A DNA stretch of 64,000 nt from Sphingopyxis terrae subsp. terrae NBRC 15098 (lineage in GTDB: Bacteria > Pseudomonadota > Alphaproteobacteria > Sphingomonadales > Sphingomonadaceae). Location of the stretch: contig NZ_CP013342.1 of assembly GCF_001610975.1 (NCBI RefSeq), positions 806,001 to 870,000 on the forward strand, read 5' to 3'. The translations under genes and the position numbers were made by a program. Below are positions 38,174 through 46,999 of the stretch, one piece after another (within the stretch, counting starts at the first letter, position 1; each line of letters starts with the position of its first letter). The notes below the pieces were generated by a model. That model had not been told where the DNA came from and ran no database searches. It saw only the letters and a program-made list of their open reading frames with translations.

Positions 38174-39424
38174 ATGATCACCGAAATCAACTTCGACGGC
38201 ATCATCGGCCCGACGCATAATTATGCTGGCCTCAGCCGCGGCAACATGGCTTCCGCCAGCAATGCCGGCGACGTGTCGCAACCGCGCGCCGCGGCGCTGC
38301 AGGGCATCGACAAGATGCGCCACAACCTCGCGCTCGGGCTGCCGCAGGGCTTTTTCGCGCCGCTCGACCGCCCCGATGCGGCGTGGCTCGCGGCGCTGGC
38401 GACCGATCTCGACAGCGCCGAGGCGCATCTGCGCGCGCAGGCCTGGTCGGCCTCGTCGATGTGGGCCGCCAATGCCGCCACCGTCTCGCCCGCGCCCGAC
38501 AGCGGCGACGGCAAATGCCATCTGACCGTCGCCAATCTCGTCACCATGCCGCACCGCAGCCATGAGTGGCAGGGCACGCTCGCCCAGCTCCGGCTCGCCT
38601 TCGCGCACTCGGCCTTCGCCGTCCACGGTCCGGTCCCCGTGCCGTTCGGCGACGAGGGCGCCGCCAATCACATGCGGCTGTGCGCCGGCCATGACCAGCC
38701 GGGGGTCGAGATTTTCGTCTATGGCGTCGGCGGCGGACGCTTCCCGGCGCGCCAGCATCTCGACGCCTCGAAAGCGATCGCGCGCCACCACCGGCTCGAT
38801 CCCGACCGGACGCTGTTCATCCGGCAATCGGACACCGCGATCCAGGGCGGCGCCTTTCACAACGACGTGGTCGCCGTCGCCAACGAGCGCGTGCTGTTCA
38901 CGCACGAAACCGCTTTCGAGGACCGCGCGGCGGCGCATGCCCAGATCCGCGCGGCCTTTCCCGAGGTCGAGATCGTCGAAGTCCCAGCGAGCGCAGTCAG
39001 CCTGCCCGATGCGATCAAATCCTATCTGTTCAACGCGCAGCTCGTCAGCCTGCCGAACGACGGCGGCATGGGGCTGATCCTCCCCACCGAAGCGCGCGAA
39101 ACGCCGAGCGTGTGGACCTGGCTCGAGGCGCATGTCGCGGGCAACGGTCCGATCCGGCGGCTGTTTCCGGTCGACGTGCGCCAGTCGATGGCCAATGGCG
39201 GCGGCCCCGCCTGCCTGCGCCTGCGCGTCGTCGCCGATCCGGCGACCGTCGATCCGCGGTTCATGGCCGACGAAGCCAAGCTCGACCGGATCGCCGCCGT
39301 CGTCGCGGCGCACTGGCCCGAAGCGATCGCACCCGGCGACCTCGCTTCACCCGCGCTCACCGCCGACGTCCGCCGCGCCCGTGGCCAGCTGCTCGCGGCG
39401 CTCGACCTTACCGAACTCGAGTAG
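38174..39424 (+). CDS. astB: N-succinylarginine dihydrolase
   Basis: 416 residues. ITEINFDGIIGPTHNYAGLS at the start and RNMASASNAGDV-type loop identify AstB; the C-terminal NGGGPACLRLRVV supplies the catalytic cysteine of the guanidino-modifying fold. It converts N-succinylarginine to N-succinylornithine, two ammonia and CO2. Third gene of the ast operon. astC and astD are not in the window. Confidence 0.95.
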   Translation: MITEINFDGIIGPTHNYAGLSRGNMASASNAGDVSQPRAAALQGIDKMRHNLALGLPQGFFAPLDRPDAAWLAALATDLDSAEAHLRAQAWSASSMWAANAATVSPAPDSGDGKCHLTVANLVTMPHRSHEWQGTLAQLRLAFAHSAFAVHGPVPVPFGDEGAANHMRLCAGHDQPGVEIFVYGVGGGRFPARQHLDASKAIARHHRLDPDRTLFIRQSDTAIQGGAFHNDVVAVANERVLFTHETAFEDRAAAHAQIRAAFPEVEIVEVPASAVSLPDAIKSYLFNAQLVSLPNDGGMGLILPTEARETPSVWTWLEAHVAGNGPIRRLFPVDVRQSMANGGGPACLRLRVVADPATVDPRFMADEAKLDRIAAVVAAHWPEAIAPGDLASPALTADVRRARGQLLAALDLTELE

Positions 39425-39500
39425 GGAGTCTCCACGCCCCTTGCCAAGCCTGCCGCATGGCGCAACAAAGGGACGACAGAAAATTCCAAAGGACATCGCC

Positions 39501-41336
39501 ATGCGCCGTCGCACGCTTCTTGCTGCCGCCCCCGCCGTCGCCCTGTTACCGACCGCCGGGCTTGCCCAGTCCGCGAAGCCGGCGCCAAAAGGCGATCCGG
39601 CGCTGCCTCCCGCGTGGGACAAGGACAGCGAACGCTTCCTGCGACCCGACGTGCATGCCGGCGACCGGCCGGTCGGTGCGAGCTTCGCCTCGCGTACCGC
39701 CGCTTACGGCCTCAGCGGCGCGGTCGGCACCGCGCATCCCCTCGCGACGCAGGCGGGGATCGACATGCTGAAACGCGGCGGGTCGGCGGTCGACGCCGCC
39801 ATCGCGACCAACGCCTGCCTCGGCTTGCTCGAACCCACCGCCAATGGCATCGGCGGCGACGCCTATGCGATGATCTGGGATCCGAAGGCAAAGAAGGTCG
39901 TCGGGCTGGCGGGGTCGGGCAAAAGCCCCCGCGCGCTTGACCTCGCCACCGTGCGGTCGCGCGCGACGGGCGGCGCGATCCCGGCTTATGGCGCGATCGC
40001 GGTGTCGGTGCCGGGGACGGTCGACGCCTGGTGGACGATGCACCAGCGCTACGGCAAGCTGCCGTGGAAGGAGCTTTTCGAACCGGTCATCGCCCATGCC
40101 GAGGCGGGCGCGCCGGTCCCCGACATGATCGCTTATTATATCCGCCGCAGCCTCGCCGGTTTTCGCCAGCCGGGGCGCGGGATCGAAGAGGTCGACAATG
40201 CGCTGCGCACCTATGGCATGGCCGACGGCAAGGGGCCGCAAGCGGGACAGGTGTTCCGCAACCCCGACCTTGCGCGCACCTTCCGCCTGATCGCCGAGGG
40301 CGGCCGCGACGTCTTTTACGATGGCGAGATTGCGCGGACGATCGACGCCTATTTCCGGCGCATCGGGGGCTGGCTGCGCCGCGAGGATCTGGCCGCGCAC
40401 CGCTCCGAATGGATCGAGCCGCACCGCACATCCTACCGCGGCACCGACGTCTATGCACTCGGCGCCAACACGCAGGGCATCGCGACGCTGCAGATGCTCA
40501 ACATCCTCGAAAATTTCGACCTGAAGGGCGCGGGGTTCCAGTCGGCGCTGTCGATCCATCTTCAGGCCGAGGCAAAGCGCCTCGCCTATGAGGATCGCGC
40601 GCGCTACTACGCCGACCCGCATTTTTCGAACGTGCCGGTCGAATGGCTGATCTCGAAGGACTATGCGGCCGAGCGCGCCCGGCTGATCCGCCCCGACCGC
40701 ATCCTGACCCCGGTCCATCCGGGGCAGGCGCCGAGCCATGGCGACACCACCTATTTCAGCGTCGCCGACAAGGACGGCATGATGGTGTCGATGATCCAGT
40801 CGAACTTCCGCGGCATGGGGTCGGGGCTTGTCGCCGACGGGCTGGGCTTCATGTTCCAGGATCGCGGCCAGTTGTTCAGCCTGCAAGACGGCCACCCGAA
40901 TATCTATGCCCCCGGCAAGCGCCCGTTCCAGACGATCATCCCCGGTTTCGCCGCGCATGGCGACACGCCGTGGATGAGCTTCGGGGTGATGGGCGGCGAC
41001 ATGCAACCGCAGGGGCAGACGCAGATCATGGTCAACCGCATCGACTACGGCCTTGAAATCCAGGCCGCCGGCGATTCGCCGCGCTGGCATCATGAAGGAT
41101 CGTCGCAATCGATGGGCGAGGATGCGTCGGGGCTCGGCCCCAAGGGACTTCTGCGGCTCGAAAGCGGCGTTCCCGCCGCGACGCGGGCCCAGCTTGCGGC
41201 GCTCGGCTGGACGATCGGCAATCCCGACGGCGGCTTCGGCCGCTACCAGTGCGTCGAACATCGCATGGACGGCGACACGCGCGTCTATGCCGCGGCGAGC
41301 GAGATGCGCGCCGACGGCTGCGCCCTCGCCTACTGA
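39501..41336 (+). CDS. ggt: Gamma-glutamyltransferase (exported)
   Basis: 611 residues from ATG 39501. An RRR-containing signal peptide (MRRRTLLAAAPAVALLPTAG) suggests Sec or Tat export. The proenzyme has GGSAVDAAIATNACLGLLEP near the start of the large subunit and GDTTYFSVADKDG at the autocleavage site; Thr416 is the likely nucleophile. Family enzymes cleave gamma-glutamyl bonds such as those of glutathione in the periplasm. It lies 76 bases after astB and could share its transcript, perhaps supplying glutamate. Confidence 0.92.
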   Translation: MRRRTLLAAAPAVALLPTAGLAQSAKPAPKGDPALPPAWDKDSERFLRPDVHAGDRPVGASFASRTAAYGLSGAVGTAHPLATQAGIDMLKRGGSAVDAAIATNACLGLLEPTANGIGGDAYAMIWDPKAKKVVGLAGSGKSPRALDLATVRSRATGGAIPAYGAIAVSVPGTVDAWWTMHQRYGKLPWKELFEPVIAHAEAGAPVPDMIAYYIRRSLAGFRQPGRGIEEVDNALRTYGMADGKGPQAGQVFRNPDLARTFRLIAEGGRDVFYDGEIARTIDAYFRRIGGWLRREDLAAHRSEWIEPHRTSYRGTDVYALGANTQGIATLQMLNILENFDLKGAGFQSALSIHLQAEAKRLAYEDRARYYADPHFSNVPVEWLISKDYAAERARLIRPDRILTPVHPGQAPSHGDTTYFSVADKDGMMVSMIQSNFRGMGSGLVADGLGFMFQDRGQLFSLQDGHPNIYAPGKRPFQTIIPGFAAHGDTPWMSFGVMGGDMQPQGQTQIMVNRIDYGLEIQAAGDSPRWHHEGSSQSMGEDASGLGPKGLLRLESGVPAATRAQLAALGWTIGNPDGGFGRYQCVEHRMDGDTRVYAAASEMRADGCALAY

Positions 41337-41358
41337 CCGCGCGGTAACGCCGGGCGCC

Positions 41359-41757
41359 TCACCGGTCGGCCTGAAAGGGGGCGACGATCGCGTCGGTGAC
41401 GCGCAGCGGGCGGCCGCTCGCCTTGTCGAGCAGGGCCCAGACGGTGCGCGCGCGGACATGCACCGTGCCATCCGCGCCGGTGAATTCCATGAAGCGGTCG
41501 AACTTCGCGCCCTGCGGCTTGTCGGCGACCCAGGTCCGCGCGGTCACCGTCTCGCCGGGGCCGAGCGCGCGCAGATAGTCGATCTCGTGCCGCACCACGA
41601 CCCAGATATAGGCATCCTTGTGGCTCTGCGGCGCCGCGGCGTCCCAATGCCCCGTCGCAACCTGCTGGATCCACTGGACCCAGACCGCATTGTTGACATG
41701 GCCCAGCTCGTCGATGGCGTCGGGCGTGGCGATAAGGGCGAGGGTGAATTCTTTCAT
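41359..41757 (-). CDS. Acyl-CoA thioesterase, 4HBT/YbgC-like
   Basis: 132 residues, hotdog fold. Hallmark DELGHVNNAVWVQWIQ carries the catalytic Asp-type region of 4-hydroxybenzoyl-CoA thioesterase relatives, then VRHEIDYLRALGPGETVTARTWV. It hydrolyses an acyl-CoA or acyl-ACP; substrate unknown. Convergent with ggt, and followed upstream by a repeat element. Confidence 0.86.
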   Translation of the reverse strand: MKEFTLALIATPDAIDELGHVNNAVWVQWIQQVATGHWDAAAPQSHKDAYIWVVVRHEIDYLRALGPGETVTARTWVADKPQGAKFDRFMEFTGADGTVHVRARTVWALLDKASGRPLRVTDAIVAPFQADR

Positions 41758-41774
41758 CGCGGCACCATAGCAAT

Positions 41775-41924
41775 CCCCTCCCGCAAGCGGGAGGGGCAGT
41801 GAGACTTGCGAACTTGTCCGCTAGTCGCAACGGGGTGGGCAAGAACGCGGTGTGGCTGGCCCACCTCGCTGCGGCTAGGCAGCAAGCTGCCAAGCCTCGC
41901 CGCCCCTCCCGCTTGCGAGAGGGG
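41775..41924. repeat. ~150-bp repeat element with terminal palindromes
   Basis: A perfect 10-bp-stem palindrome (CCCCTCCCGC AA GCGGGAGGGG, 41775-41796) and a near-copy (41903-41924, one mismatch, TT loop) bracket ~105 bases that contain a TGGGC/GCCCA pair. The layout resembles a non-autonomous REP doublet or small MITE between the thioesterase and ilvA genes. Confidence 0.7.
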
Positions 41925-41929
41925 AAAAA

Positions 41930-43180
41930 TCAGGCCAGCTCCACCGTCGTGACCATATAGCCCGCATCGCGCAGCGCCGAGACGAGGCTGTCGAGATGCT
42001 CCTTGTCGCGCGCCTCGCATTCGATGTCGGTGATCAGGCCCTTGGCGGGCAGCGTCGTGAAGATGCGCTGGTGATAGATTTCGATGATGTTCACCTGCTT
42101 TTCGTTGAACACCTCCATCACCTTGAACAGTGCGCCGGGGCGGTCCTGCAACCGGATGCGCAGCCGCGCGATCCGGCCCGATCGCGCAAGGTCGCGCAGC
42201 AGCACATTCGCGAGCAGGCGCGTGTCGATATTGCCGCCCGTCAGCACCAGGCCGACCTTGCGCCCGGCGAATTCCTCGGGATGCGCGAGCATCGCCGCGA
42301 GGCCCGCGGCGCCCGCGCCTTCGACCACCGTCTTCTCGATCTGGAGCAGCAGGCTGACCGCGCGCTCCAGATGGCGTTCGGCGACGAGCACGATATCGTC
42401 GTTGAGTGCGGCGACCAGCTTGCGCGTATAGCTTCCCGGCTCCTTGACCGCGATGCCCTCGGCGAGCGTATCGCCCTCGCACGCCATGTCGACGCCGTTC
42501 AGCTCGGCATACATCGACGGGTAAAGTTCGGCCTGCACGCCGACGAGCCGCATGTCATTCTTGATCCCGCGCGCCGCGGTGCCCATGCCGGCGAGCAGAC
42601 CGCCGCCGCCGATCGGCACGATCAGCGTGTCGAGTTCGGGCACATCCTCGAGCATTTCGAGCGCGACCGTCCCCTGCCCCGCCGCGACGTGCGGATGGTC
42701 GAAGGGGTGAACGAAGGTCAGCCCGCGTTCCGCCTCGAGCTCGCGTGCATGGGCGTAGGCATCGTCGAATTTTTCGCCGAACAACACGATCTGCGCGCCG
42801 TGACTCGCGGTCTGCGACACTTTCACCTGCGGCGTCGTGCTCGGCATGACGATGGTGACGGGCACGCCGAGCCGCTTGCCATGATAGGCAAGTCCCTGTG
42901 CATGATTGCCCGCCGACGCCGCGATCACGCCGCGCGCCTTCGCCTCTTCGCTGAGCAGCAGCAGGGCGTTGAGCGCACCGCGTTCCTTGTAGGCTGCGGT
43001 GAATTGAAGATTTTCGAATTTCAGCCACACCTCGGCACCGACCAGCTCGGACAGCGTCTGCGACTTCAGCGTCGGGGTGCGGACAACCGCGCCATCAATT
43101 CGTCCCGCCGCCGCCCGCACATCGTCGAGGTTTATCGCCGGAAAATCGGCGGCGGCGGTCAGGATGGATTGATCGGTCAT
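41930..43180 (-). CDS. ilvA: Threonine ammonia-lyase
   Basis: 416 residues. PLP lysine in AAYKERGALNALL, SAGNHAQGLAYHG and the Gly-rich PIGGGGLLAGMG loop. A single C-terminal ACT-like domain (LQDRPGALFKVMEVFNEKQ) makes this the short form with one regulatory domain, shorter than E. coli IlvA (514). It deaminates threonine to 2-oxobutanoate, either for isoleucine synthesis or catabolism. Divergent from the operon at 43240 with 59 bases between. Confidence 0.93.
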   Translation of the reverse strand: MTDQSILTAAADFPAINLDDVRAAAGRIDGAVVRTPTLKSQTLSELVGAEVWLKFENLQFTAAYKERGALNALLLLSEEAKARGVIAASAGNHAQGLAYHGKRLGVPVTIVMPSTTPQVKVSQTASHGAQIVLFGEKFDDAYAHARELEAERGLTFVHPFDHPHVAAGQGTVALEMLEDVPELDTLIVPIGGGGLLAGMGTAARGIKNDMRLVGVQAELYPSMYAELNGVDMACEGDTLAEGIAVKEPGSYTRKLVAALNDDIVLVAERHLERAVSLLLQIEKTVVEGAGAAGLAAMLAHPEEFAGRKVGLVLTGGNIDTRLLANVLLRDLARSGRIARLRIRLQDRPGALFKVMEVFNEKQVNIIEIYHQRIFTTLPAKGLITDIECEARDKEHLDSLVSALRDAGYMVTTVELA

Positions 43181-43239
43181 AGCGGCAAGCCCCTTACCCT
43201 ATCTGGCGCCGCGCGCAAACCATGGTTATGGACCGCGGC

Positions 43240-44118
43240 ATGAGCGAAGAAAAATTGCGCATCGCCTTCATCGGCACCGGCATCATGGGCGGCCCGATGG
43301 CCGGCCATCTCGTCAAGGCCGGTCATGCCGTCACCGTCTATAACCGCACCCGCGCCAAGGCGGACGCCTGGGCGGCGGATTATGGCGGTCAGGCAGCGGA
43401 CAGCCCCGCCGCCGCCGCCGCGGGCGCCGATGCGGTGTTCGCCTGCGTCGGCAACGACGACGATCTCGCGGCGGTGACGCTCGGCGACGACGGGGCTTTC
43501 GGCGCGATGAAGTCCGGCGCGGTCTTCGTCGATCACACGACCGTCTCCGCCCGAATCGCCCGGCGCCTGGCCGAAGAGGCCGATGCGCGCGGCCTGCGGT
43601 GCGTCGATGCGCCGGTCTCGGGCGGTCAGGCGGGTGCGCAAAATGGGGCGCTGTCGATCATGTGCGGCGCCAGCGTCGCCGCCTTCGCCGCCGCCGAGCC
43701 CCTGATGCGCGCCTATGCCGCGCGCATCGTGCATATTGGCGGACCGGGCGCGGGCCAGACGACCAAGATGGTCAACCAGATCGCGATCGCCGGCGTTCTT
43801 CAGGGCCTCTCCGAAGCGCTGCGCTTCGCCCAGGCGTCGGACCTCGACACCGACAAGGTGTTCGAGGCAGTGTCGGGCGGAGCCGCGGCAAGCTGGCAGA
43901 TGCTCAACCGCTGGGGCACGATGGCGAAGGACGAATATGATTTCGGCTTTGCGGTCGACTGGATGCGCAAGGATCTGGGCCTCGCGCTCGACGAAGCCCG
44001 CGTCAACGGGGCGACGCTTCCCGTCGCGGCGCTGGTTGATCAATTTTATGCCGAGGTGCAGGGCGCAGGCGGCGGCCGCCTGGACACCAGCTCGCTCGTG
44101 ACGAGGTTGCCGAAATGA
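43240..44118 (+). CDS. NAD(P)-dependent beta-hydroxyacid dehydrogenase (3-HIBADH family)
   Basis: 292 residues from ATG 43240 (MSEEKLRIAF). Rossmann motif FIGTGIMGGPMAGHLVKAGH, the substrate-binding DAPVSGGQAGAQNG, and the catalytic-Lys region GAGQTTKMVNQI. The family includes 3-hydroxyisobutyrate, tartronate-semialdehyde and 6-phosphogluconate-like dehydrogenases; the exact substrate cannot be read. First gene of a four-gene coupled operon; its TGA overlaps the amidohydrolase ATG (ATGA). Confidence 0.88.
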   Translation: MSEEKLRIAFIGTGIMGGPMAGHLVKAGHAVTVYNRTRAKADAWAADYGGQAADSPAAAAAGADAVFACVGNDDDLAAVTLGDDGAFGAMKSGAVFVDHTTVSARIARRLAEEADARGLRCVDAPVSGGQAGAQNGALSIMCGASVAAFAAAEPLMRAYAARIVHIGGPGAGQTTKMVNQIAIAGVLQGLSEALRFAQASDLDTDKVFEAVSGGAAASWQMLNRWGTMAKDEYDFGFAVDWMRKDLGLALDEARVNGATLPVAALVDQFYAEVQGAGGGRLDTSSLVTRLPK

Positions 44119-45761
44119 AGCGCCTAGCCCTAACCGTCATCGCCTTACTCCTCGCTGCACCCGCGCAGGCCGATACGCTCGTCGACAATGTCAACGGCAT
44201 CACGCTCGACAAGGACGGCAAGGTCGTGCGATTCACCGGCATGGTGATCGGCACCGACGGCAAGGTGAAGCAGCTCCTCGACCGCAAGGACAAGCGCCCC
44301 GAACGCCCCGATTTCAAGGAAGACGGCAAGGGCCGGACGCTGATCCCCGGCATGATCGACGCGCACGGCCATCTGATGGGCCTGGGTCTGTCGCTCATGC
44401 TGCTCGACCTCTCGGACACGCGCTCGCTGGCCGAGGCGCAGGCGGCGATCAAGAAATATGCCGACGAAAACCCCGAACTGCCGTGGATTATCGGGCGCGG
44501 GTGGAATCAGGAAAAATGGGGATTGGGCCGCTTCCCGACCGCCGCCGATCTCGACGCGGTTGTCCCCGACCGGCCGGTCTGGCTCGAACGCGTCGACGGC
44601 CATGCCGGATGGGCCAACAGCGCTGCGATGACGGCAGCAAAGATCACCGCCGCGACCAAGGCGCCCGAGGGCGGCCGGATCGAGATGACGGACGGCAAGC
44701 CCGCCGGCGTCTTCGTCGATGCCGCGGTCGCACTGATCGACAGCGCCAAGCCCAAGCCGCTGGCGCGCGATCTCGACCGCGCCTTCCTCGCCGCGCAGCA
44801 GCAATTGCTCGCCCAGGGGATCACCGCGATCGCCGACATGGGCACGACGATCCAGGAATGGCAGGCCTATCGCCGCGCGGGCGACAAGCACCAGCTCGCG
44901 ATCCGTATCCTCAGCTACGGCGGCGACATTGACAATATGGCGTTGATCGCGGGTCCGGGGCCGACCCCGTGGCTCTATGACGACAAGCTGCGCATGGTGG
45001 GGGTGAAGCTCTATCTCGACGGCGCGCTCGGGTCTCGCGGCGCGTGGCTTAAGGCGCCCTATGCCGACGCGCCGGGCCAGAAGGGCCTGCCGCTGCTGAC
45101 CCCGGCGCAATTGCGCAACAAGATGGTCCGCGCCTCGATGGACAAGTTTCAGGTCGCGATCCACGCCATCGGCGATGCCGCAAATGCCGAGGCGCTCGAC
45201 GCAATCACCGATCTCACTGCCGATCTGCCCGGCGAACGGCGCTGGCGGATCGAACATGCGCAGATCGTCGATCCCGCCGACATCCCGCGTTTCGCCAAGC
45301 TCGGCGTCATCGCGTCGATGCAGCCGATCCACCAGCCGTCGGACCGGCTGATGGCCGAAGCCCGCCTCGGGCCCGACCGGCTGAAGGGCGCTTATGCGTG
45401 GCGCAGCATGGAAAATGCCGGCGTCCGCCTCGCCTTCGGGTCGGACGTGCCGGTCGAAAGCGCCAACCCCTTCCCCGGCATCGCCGCCGCCATCTCGCGC
45501 ACCGATGCACAGGGTCAGCCGTTCGGCGGCTGGCATCCCGAAGAAGCGGTATCGCGCGAGACCGCGCTCGACGGCTTCACGCGCAGCGCCGCCTATGCCG
45601 CCTTCGCCGAGGACCGGCTCGGCACGCTGATGCCCGGCATGCGCGCCGACTTCCTGATTGTCGACACCGATCTGCTGCTCGCCAGCCCCGAGGACATCCG
45701 CAAGATGGTGCCGCTCGAAACCTGGATCGGCGGCTACCGCTACTACAAAAAGGGCGGCTGA
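44115..45761 (+). CDS. Exported amidohydrolase (YtcJ-like)
   Basis: 548 residues with a signal peptide (MKRLALTVIALLLAAPAQA). Metal-binding IDAHGHLMGLG (HxH) and later WRIEHAQIVDP and AFGSDVPVESANPF complete the amidohydrolase fold. YtcJ-like enzymes hydrolyse amides of unknown natural substrates. It is probably periplasmic. The start overlaps the upstream stop and its own stop shares one base with the next gene. Confidence 0.88.
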   Translation: MKRLALTVIALLLAAPAQADTLVDNVNGITLDKDGKVVRFTGMVIGTDGKVKQLLDRKDKRPERPDFKEDGKGRTLIPGMIDAHGHLMGLGLSLMLLDLSDTRSLAEAQAAIKKYADENPELPWIIGRGWNQEKWGLGRFPTAADLDAVVPDRPVWLERVDGHAGWANSAAMTAAKITAATKAPEGGRIEMTDGKPAGVFVDAAVALIDSAKPKPLARDLDRAFLAAQQQLLAQGITAIADMGTTIQEWQAYRRAGDKHQLAIRILSYGGDIDNMALIAGPGPTPWLYDDKLRMVGVKLYLDGALGSRGAWLKAPYADAPGQKGLPLLTPAQLRNKMVRASMDKFQVAIHAIGDAANAEALDAITDLTADLPGERRWRIEHAQIVDPADIPRFAKLGVIASMQPIHQPSDRLMAEARLGPDRLKGAYAWRSMENAGVRLAFGSDVPVESANPFPGIAAAISRTDAQGQPFGGWHPEEAVSRETALDGFTRSAAYAAFAEDRLGTLMPGMRADFLIVDTDLLLASPEDIRKMVPLETWIGGYRYYKKGG

Positions 45762-46999
45762 TGGATCGGCGGCGTCTGCTCGGCGCGCTCGCCGCGGCGC
45801 CCGCCGCGCTGGCGCTCGGCGCGGCGACGAAAGAACCGAAGCGCAAGGATCCGCCGCAGCCGCGCGCATCGAAACGGCGCAAGGGCGTCAAATCGCCCGA
45901 CAAGCATGTCGATGTCGCGGTCGTCGGCGCCGGCGCGGTCGGGGCATGGACCGCGTGGCATCTCGTCCGTCAGGGCCTCGATGTCCGGCTGTTCGATGCC
46001 TATGGCGCCGGTAACGGCCGCGCTGCTTCGAACCTCCCGACCATGCTGTACGATCCCGCACAGGGAGGCGACGCGCTCTACGCCGACCTCGCGCACGACA
46101 GCCTGCCGCTGTGGCAGCGCCTGTCTGACAGCGCCAGCCTGCCGATCGTGACGCCGTGCGCCGCGATCACCACACTGCTGACGACCGACGGCGCCGACGA
46201 GCCGCCGGGGACCGACCGCGCGACCGGGCACAAGCTGCGCAGCCGCTTCGGCGCGATCGGCTGGCGCGACGAGGAAGCGGCTCTTGTCGCCGACAAGGCC
46301 GCGCTTATCGCCGGCCGCCGCTCCATTCTCGAAACCATCCTCGACGCACAGGTCGATGTAGAAGACGTCGTCATGCCCGCGCCGCTGTTCGACAAGAAGC
46401 GCGACCTTTATATCCTGCCCGACGGCGGTACCGCCCGCAGCATCGTCTATGCGACCGGCGCGTGGCTGACCGAGCTTTTTCCGCAGATATTGACGCCCGC
46501 ACGGCTGTCGGCGGTGCGCTACCAGCTTTTTCACGTCGGCCCCGGTCAGGGCGATGTCCAGTATCGCCCGCCCGCGATGCCCGCGCTGGTCGACCGCGCC
46601 TACGGCTTCACCCTGCTCCCCGACATCGAGGGGCGCGGGGTGCGCGTGTGGAAAACCGCCCCCGATGCAACGGTCGATCCCGACAGCTTCGACCGCCGCG
46701 CCGACGATGCCGCGCTGGCCGCGGTGCGCCAGTGGCTCGCGGGCCGCGTCCCGCATCTGGCCGAGGCTCCGGTCGTCGCGAGCGCCGCCGCGCACGACTG
46801 CCGCACGATCAGCGGCGAATTGCTGCTCGACCGCCTGCCCAGCCACGCACGCGCCTGGCTCGCCGGCGGCGCGACGGGGCGTGCCTTCGCGCTCGCCCCG
46901 GCCATCGGCGCGCGTATCGCGGCGCACATCGCCGACCCCGCGCGCGCGATCGAACCGCGCTGGGCGCTCGCCCGCCTGACTGGAGCGACCACGACATGA
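45761..46999 (+). CDS. FAD-dependent D-amino-acid/sarcosine oxidase-like protein with Tat-like leader
   Basis: 412 residues. The leader MDRRRLLGALAAAPAALALG has an RRR and hydrophobic core, followed by a Lys/Arg-rich linker. The DAO-family FAD motif is VAVVGAGAVGAWTAWHLVRQ near residue 50. A C-terminal LAGGATGRAFALAPAIG closes the FAD site. It may oxidise an amino acid or amine. Start and stop overlap neighbours by 1 and 4 bases. Cofactor-loaded export via Tat would be logical but is not proven. Confidence 0.82.
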   Translation: MDRRRLLGALAAAPAALALGAATKEPKRKDPPQPRASKRRKGVKSPDKHVDVAVVGAGAVGAWTAWHLVRQGLDVRLFDAYGAGNGRAASNLPTMLYDPAQGGDALYADLAHDSLPLWQRLSDSASLPIVTPCAAITTLLTTDGADEPPGTDRATGHKLRSRFGAIGWRDEEAALVADKAALIAGRRSILETILDAQVDVEDVVMPAPLFDKKRDLYILPDGGTARSIVYATGAWLTELFPQILTPARLSAVRYQLFHVGPGQGDVQYRPPAMPALVDRAYGFTLLPDIEGRGVRVWKTAPDATVDPDSFDRRADDAALAAVRQWLAGRVPHLAEAPVVASAAAHDCRTISGELLLDRLPSHARAWLAGGATGRAFALAPAIGARIAAHIADPARAIEPRWALARLTGATTT

